From positions 1 through 12,388 of the forward strand of contig CAZCWX010000722.1 of assembly GCA_964502465.1 (NCBI GenBank): 12,388 nucleotides of DNA. Reading direction: 5' to 3'. Numbering within the stretch: the stretch's first letter is position 1; every line of letters starts with the position of its first letter. Source of the DNA: CAZCWX01 sp964502465 (GTDB lineage Bacteria; Desulfobacterota; Binatia; Bin18). This document shows positions 11,463 to 12,388 of the stretch, one piece after another. Below the pieces are notes generated by a model. That model was not told where the DNA came from, ran no database searches, and saw only the letters and a program-made list of their open reading frames with translations. The position numbers and the translations under genes are program-made.

Positions 11463-12155
11463 CTAATTCTCGTAAGCATTGCACTCGGTTGAGTTCACTC
11501 TTGTCCGCGTGGATGCTATGGTTTGGTTCATCACCGCCCTACTGACATTCCGGTGCGGCAAACCCTGGGTATGGCCATACTCGTGCGCCCACAGGATACC
11601 CTCCAGTGGAATGCTGGTGAGGCGGACTACCGCCAGGGAGCTACCAGGGGTCGGGGCGCAACCGATGATATTGAACCCGATCCCGCTGCACCAGTTGATC
11701 TGATTCACCACCTTGACATACCCAGGCAACCCAATGACTGTGTTGAACTCTGTCTGGCTGTCGATACTGCCGTCCCCGGTTGAGAATACTGTCACTCCTC
11801 CGCCACGCACAAACACGACGTCGCAAGCCACATCACCTGCACCCGCGCCGTCATCAGTCTGCAGTATGTCCGTGGCCTCGGCCAGGATCGCATCTGCCGT
11901 CGTGTTACTTATAGTGCTTGTGGTGTAGCGGCTAATCGTCAACGCGATAACAATGGGCAGATCTGGACAGTCAGGATCATTCGAGCAGGCGCCGATATTA
12001 CAGAGACCGTCTGCTCCGCAAGGCGGAGGTCCATCCGGACTATCTAACGCGGCCAACTGCACAAACCCGTTCGGCTCCTCCGCCGCCAAGCTCAACTGAG
12101 TGTAGCCGAGCAACAAAATTGGAATACACATGGTCACTTTAAGCCAGTAGTTCAT
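11463..12155 (-). CDS. Secreted metzincin-type zinc metalloprotease
   Basis: The 230-aa product has a signal peptide (MNYWLKVTMCIPILLLGYTQ, cleavage near LAAEE). A cysteine-rich segment CGADGLCNIGACSNDPDC (about 46-63) resembles small calcium- or disulfide-stabilised inserts. The active site is HEYGHTQGLPH (191-201), an exact HExxHxxGxxH metzincin motif with three zinc-binding His and the catalytic Glu. It is followed eight residues later by a Met-turn candidate AVMNQ (M209). The catalytic domain is short, about 160 residues. The ATG at 12155 has GGGAG upstream and begins the signal peptide, so it is preferred to 12191. Substrate and family subgroup are not determined. Confidence 0.85.
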   Translation of the reverse strand: MNYWLKVTMCIPILLLGYTQLSLAAEEPNGFVQLAALDSPDGPPPCGADGLCNIGACSNDPDCPDLPIVIALTISRYTTSTISNTTADAILAEATDILQTDDGAGAGDVACDVVFVRGGGVTVFSTGDGSIDSQTEFNTVIGLPGYVKVVNQINWCSGIGFNIIGCAPTPGSSLAVVRLTSIPLEGILWAHEYGHTQGLPHRNVSRAVMNQTIASTRTRVNSTECNAYEN

Positions 12156-12388
12156 AATTTCTCCCTTTCGAACCATGAGAAGAAAAACCAATACGTCTAC
12201 GCCAGTTTCCTAAATCAGTCCATTGTTTTTCCCTCTTCTCTGCGGGGACGAGTTGACCCCTCTTTCCCCGCCGTCTCTTGTTGATGGATTCCACAGCGCT
12301 ATGGGTGCGGAACACTGGGAGTGACTCCGCTTCTTGACGTCTCTGATAAGTAAGTCGCAGGGCGCAATAAAATGTTCACTGCGCAAGC
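12156..12388. other. Upstream region of the protease operon
   Basis: No reading frame is convincing here. It contains a stem CGGGGA/TCCCCG (about 12243-12285) and a short palindrome GGAGTGACTCC (12318-12328). The promoter of the protease and HEAT genes must lie here or just beyond, but I cannot point to a good -35/-10 pair. Confidence 0.35.

Noticed and set aside
1..12388. CRISPR array, tRNA or rRNA genes
   Set aside because: No regularly spaced identical repeats of CRISPR type, no cloverleaf and no rRNA signature were seen; the 11-bp units at 10577 are too short and have no spacers.

Overview
The window reads as a bacterial accessory region. About 5.4 kb of leftward (minus-strand) integron gene cassettes has been heavily invaded by mobile elements and joins a group of secreted-protein genes. 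The organism cannot be named from the sequence. It is a moderately GC-rich bacterium with Shine-Dalgarno starts. No integrase gene, attI site, rRNA, tRNA or CRISPR array is visible, so the array could be a distal part of a chromosomal integron or a cluster of attC sites without an integrase.

Region 1 (about 1-5456, cassettes read right to left). In four places a minus-strand stop codon lies inside GCCTAA(C), the R'' box of an attC recombination site: 190-184, 1301-1295, 2567-2561 and 3193-3187. Imperfect inverted arms and a GTTAGCC/TTAGGC-like R' box follow where the site is intact. From right to left the cassettes carry a secreted SnoaL/DUF4440-like protein, a ParB-like protein with a 71-aa protein, a pair of unknown small proteins, a DUF4258-like protein with an antitoxin-like partner, a YggL-like protein, and a HigBA toxin-antitoxin module. 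Four of the six are two-gene cassettes with short overlaps or gaps.

Three of these attC sites are interrupted at or next to R'. One holds an intact IS1111-type IS110-family element (3759-5287). One holds a decayed relic of the same kind of element (from 896). One holds an ORF-less group II intron derivative (about 1955-1709). Removing the intact IS restores a normal R' box. Its 3' noncoding region carries short matches to both halves of the restored target, in the sense and antisense arrangement expected of a bridge RNA (seekRNA).

Region 2 (5456-8313). The SnoaL/DUF4440-like gene is followed by a small ORF of doubtful status that abuts an intact ISAs1-family element (6175-7429). Beyond that is a two-gene module of a small helical protein and an HNH endonuclease.

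Region 3 (8314-9040). This is the 5' part of a plus-strand group II intron. Its reverse-transcriptase reading frame is cut off after about 90 codons at a junction that also truncates the convergent gene.

Region 4 (9001-12388, minus strand). Three predicted secreted proteins are encoded: a metzincin-type zinc protease, a HEAT-repeat protein 30 bp downstream of it, and, after a repeat-rich gap, a class C beta-lactamase-family serine hydrolase truncated at its C-terminus.
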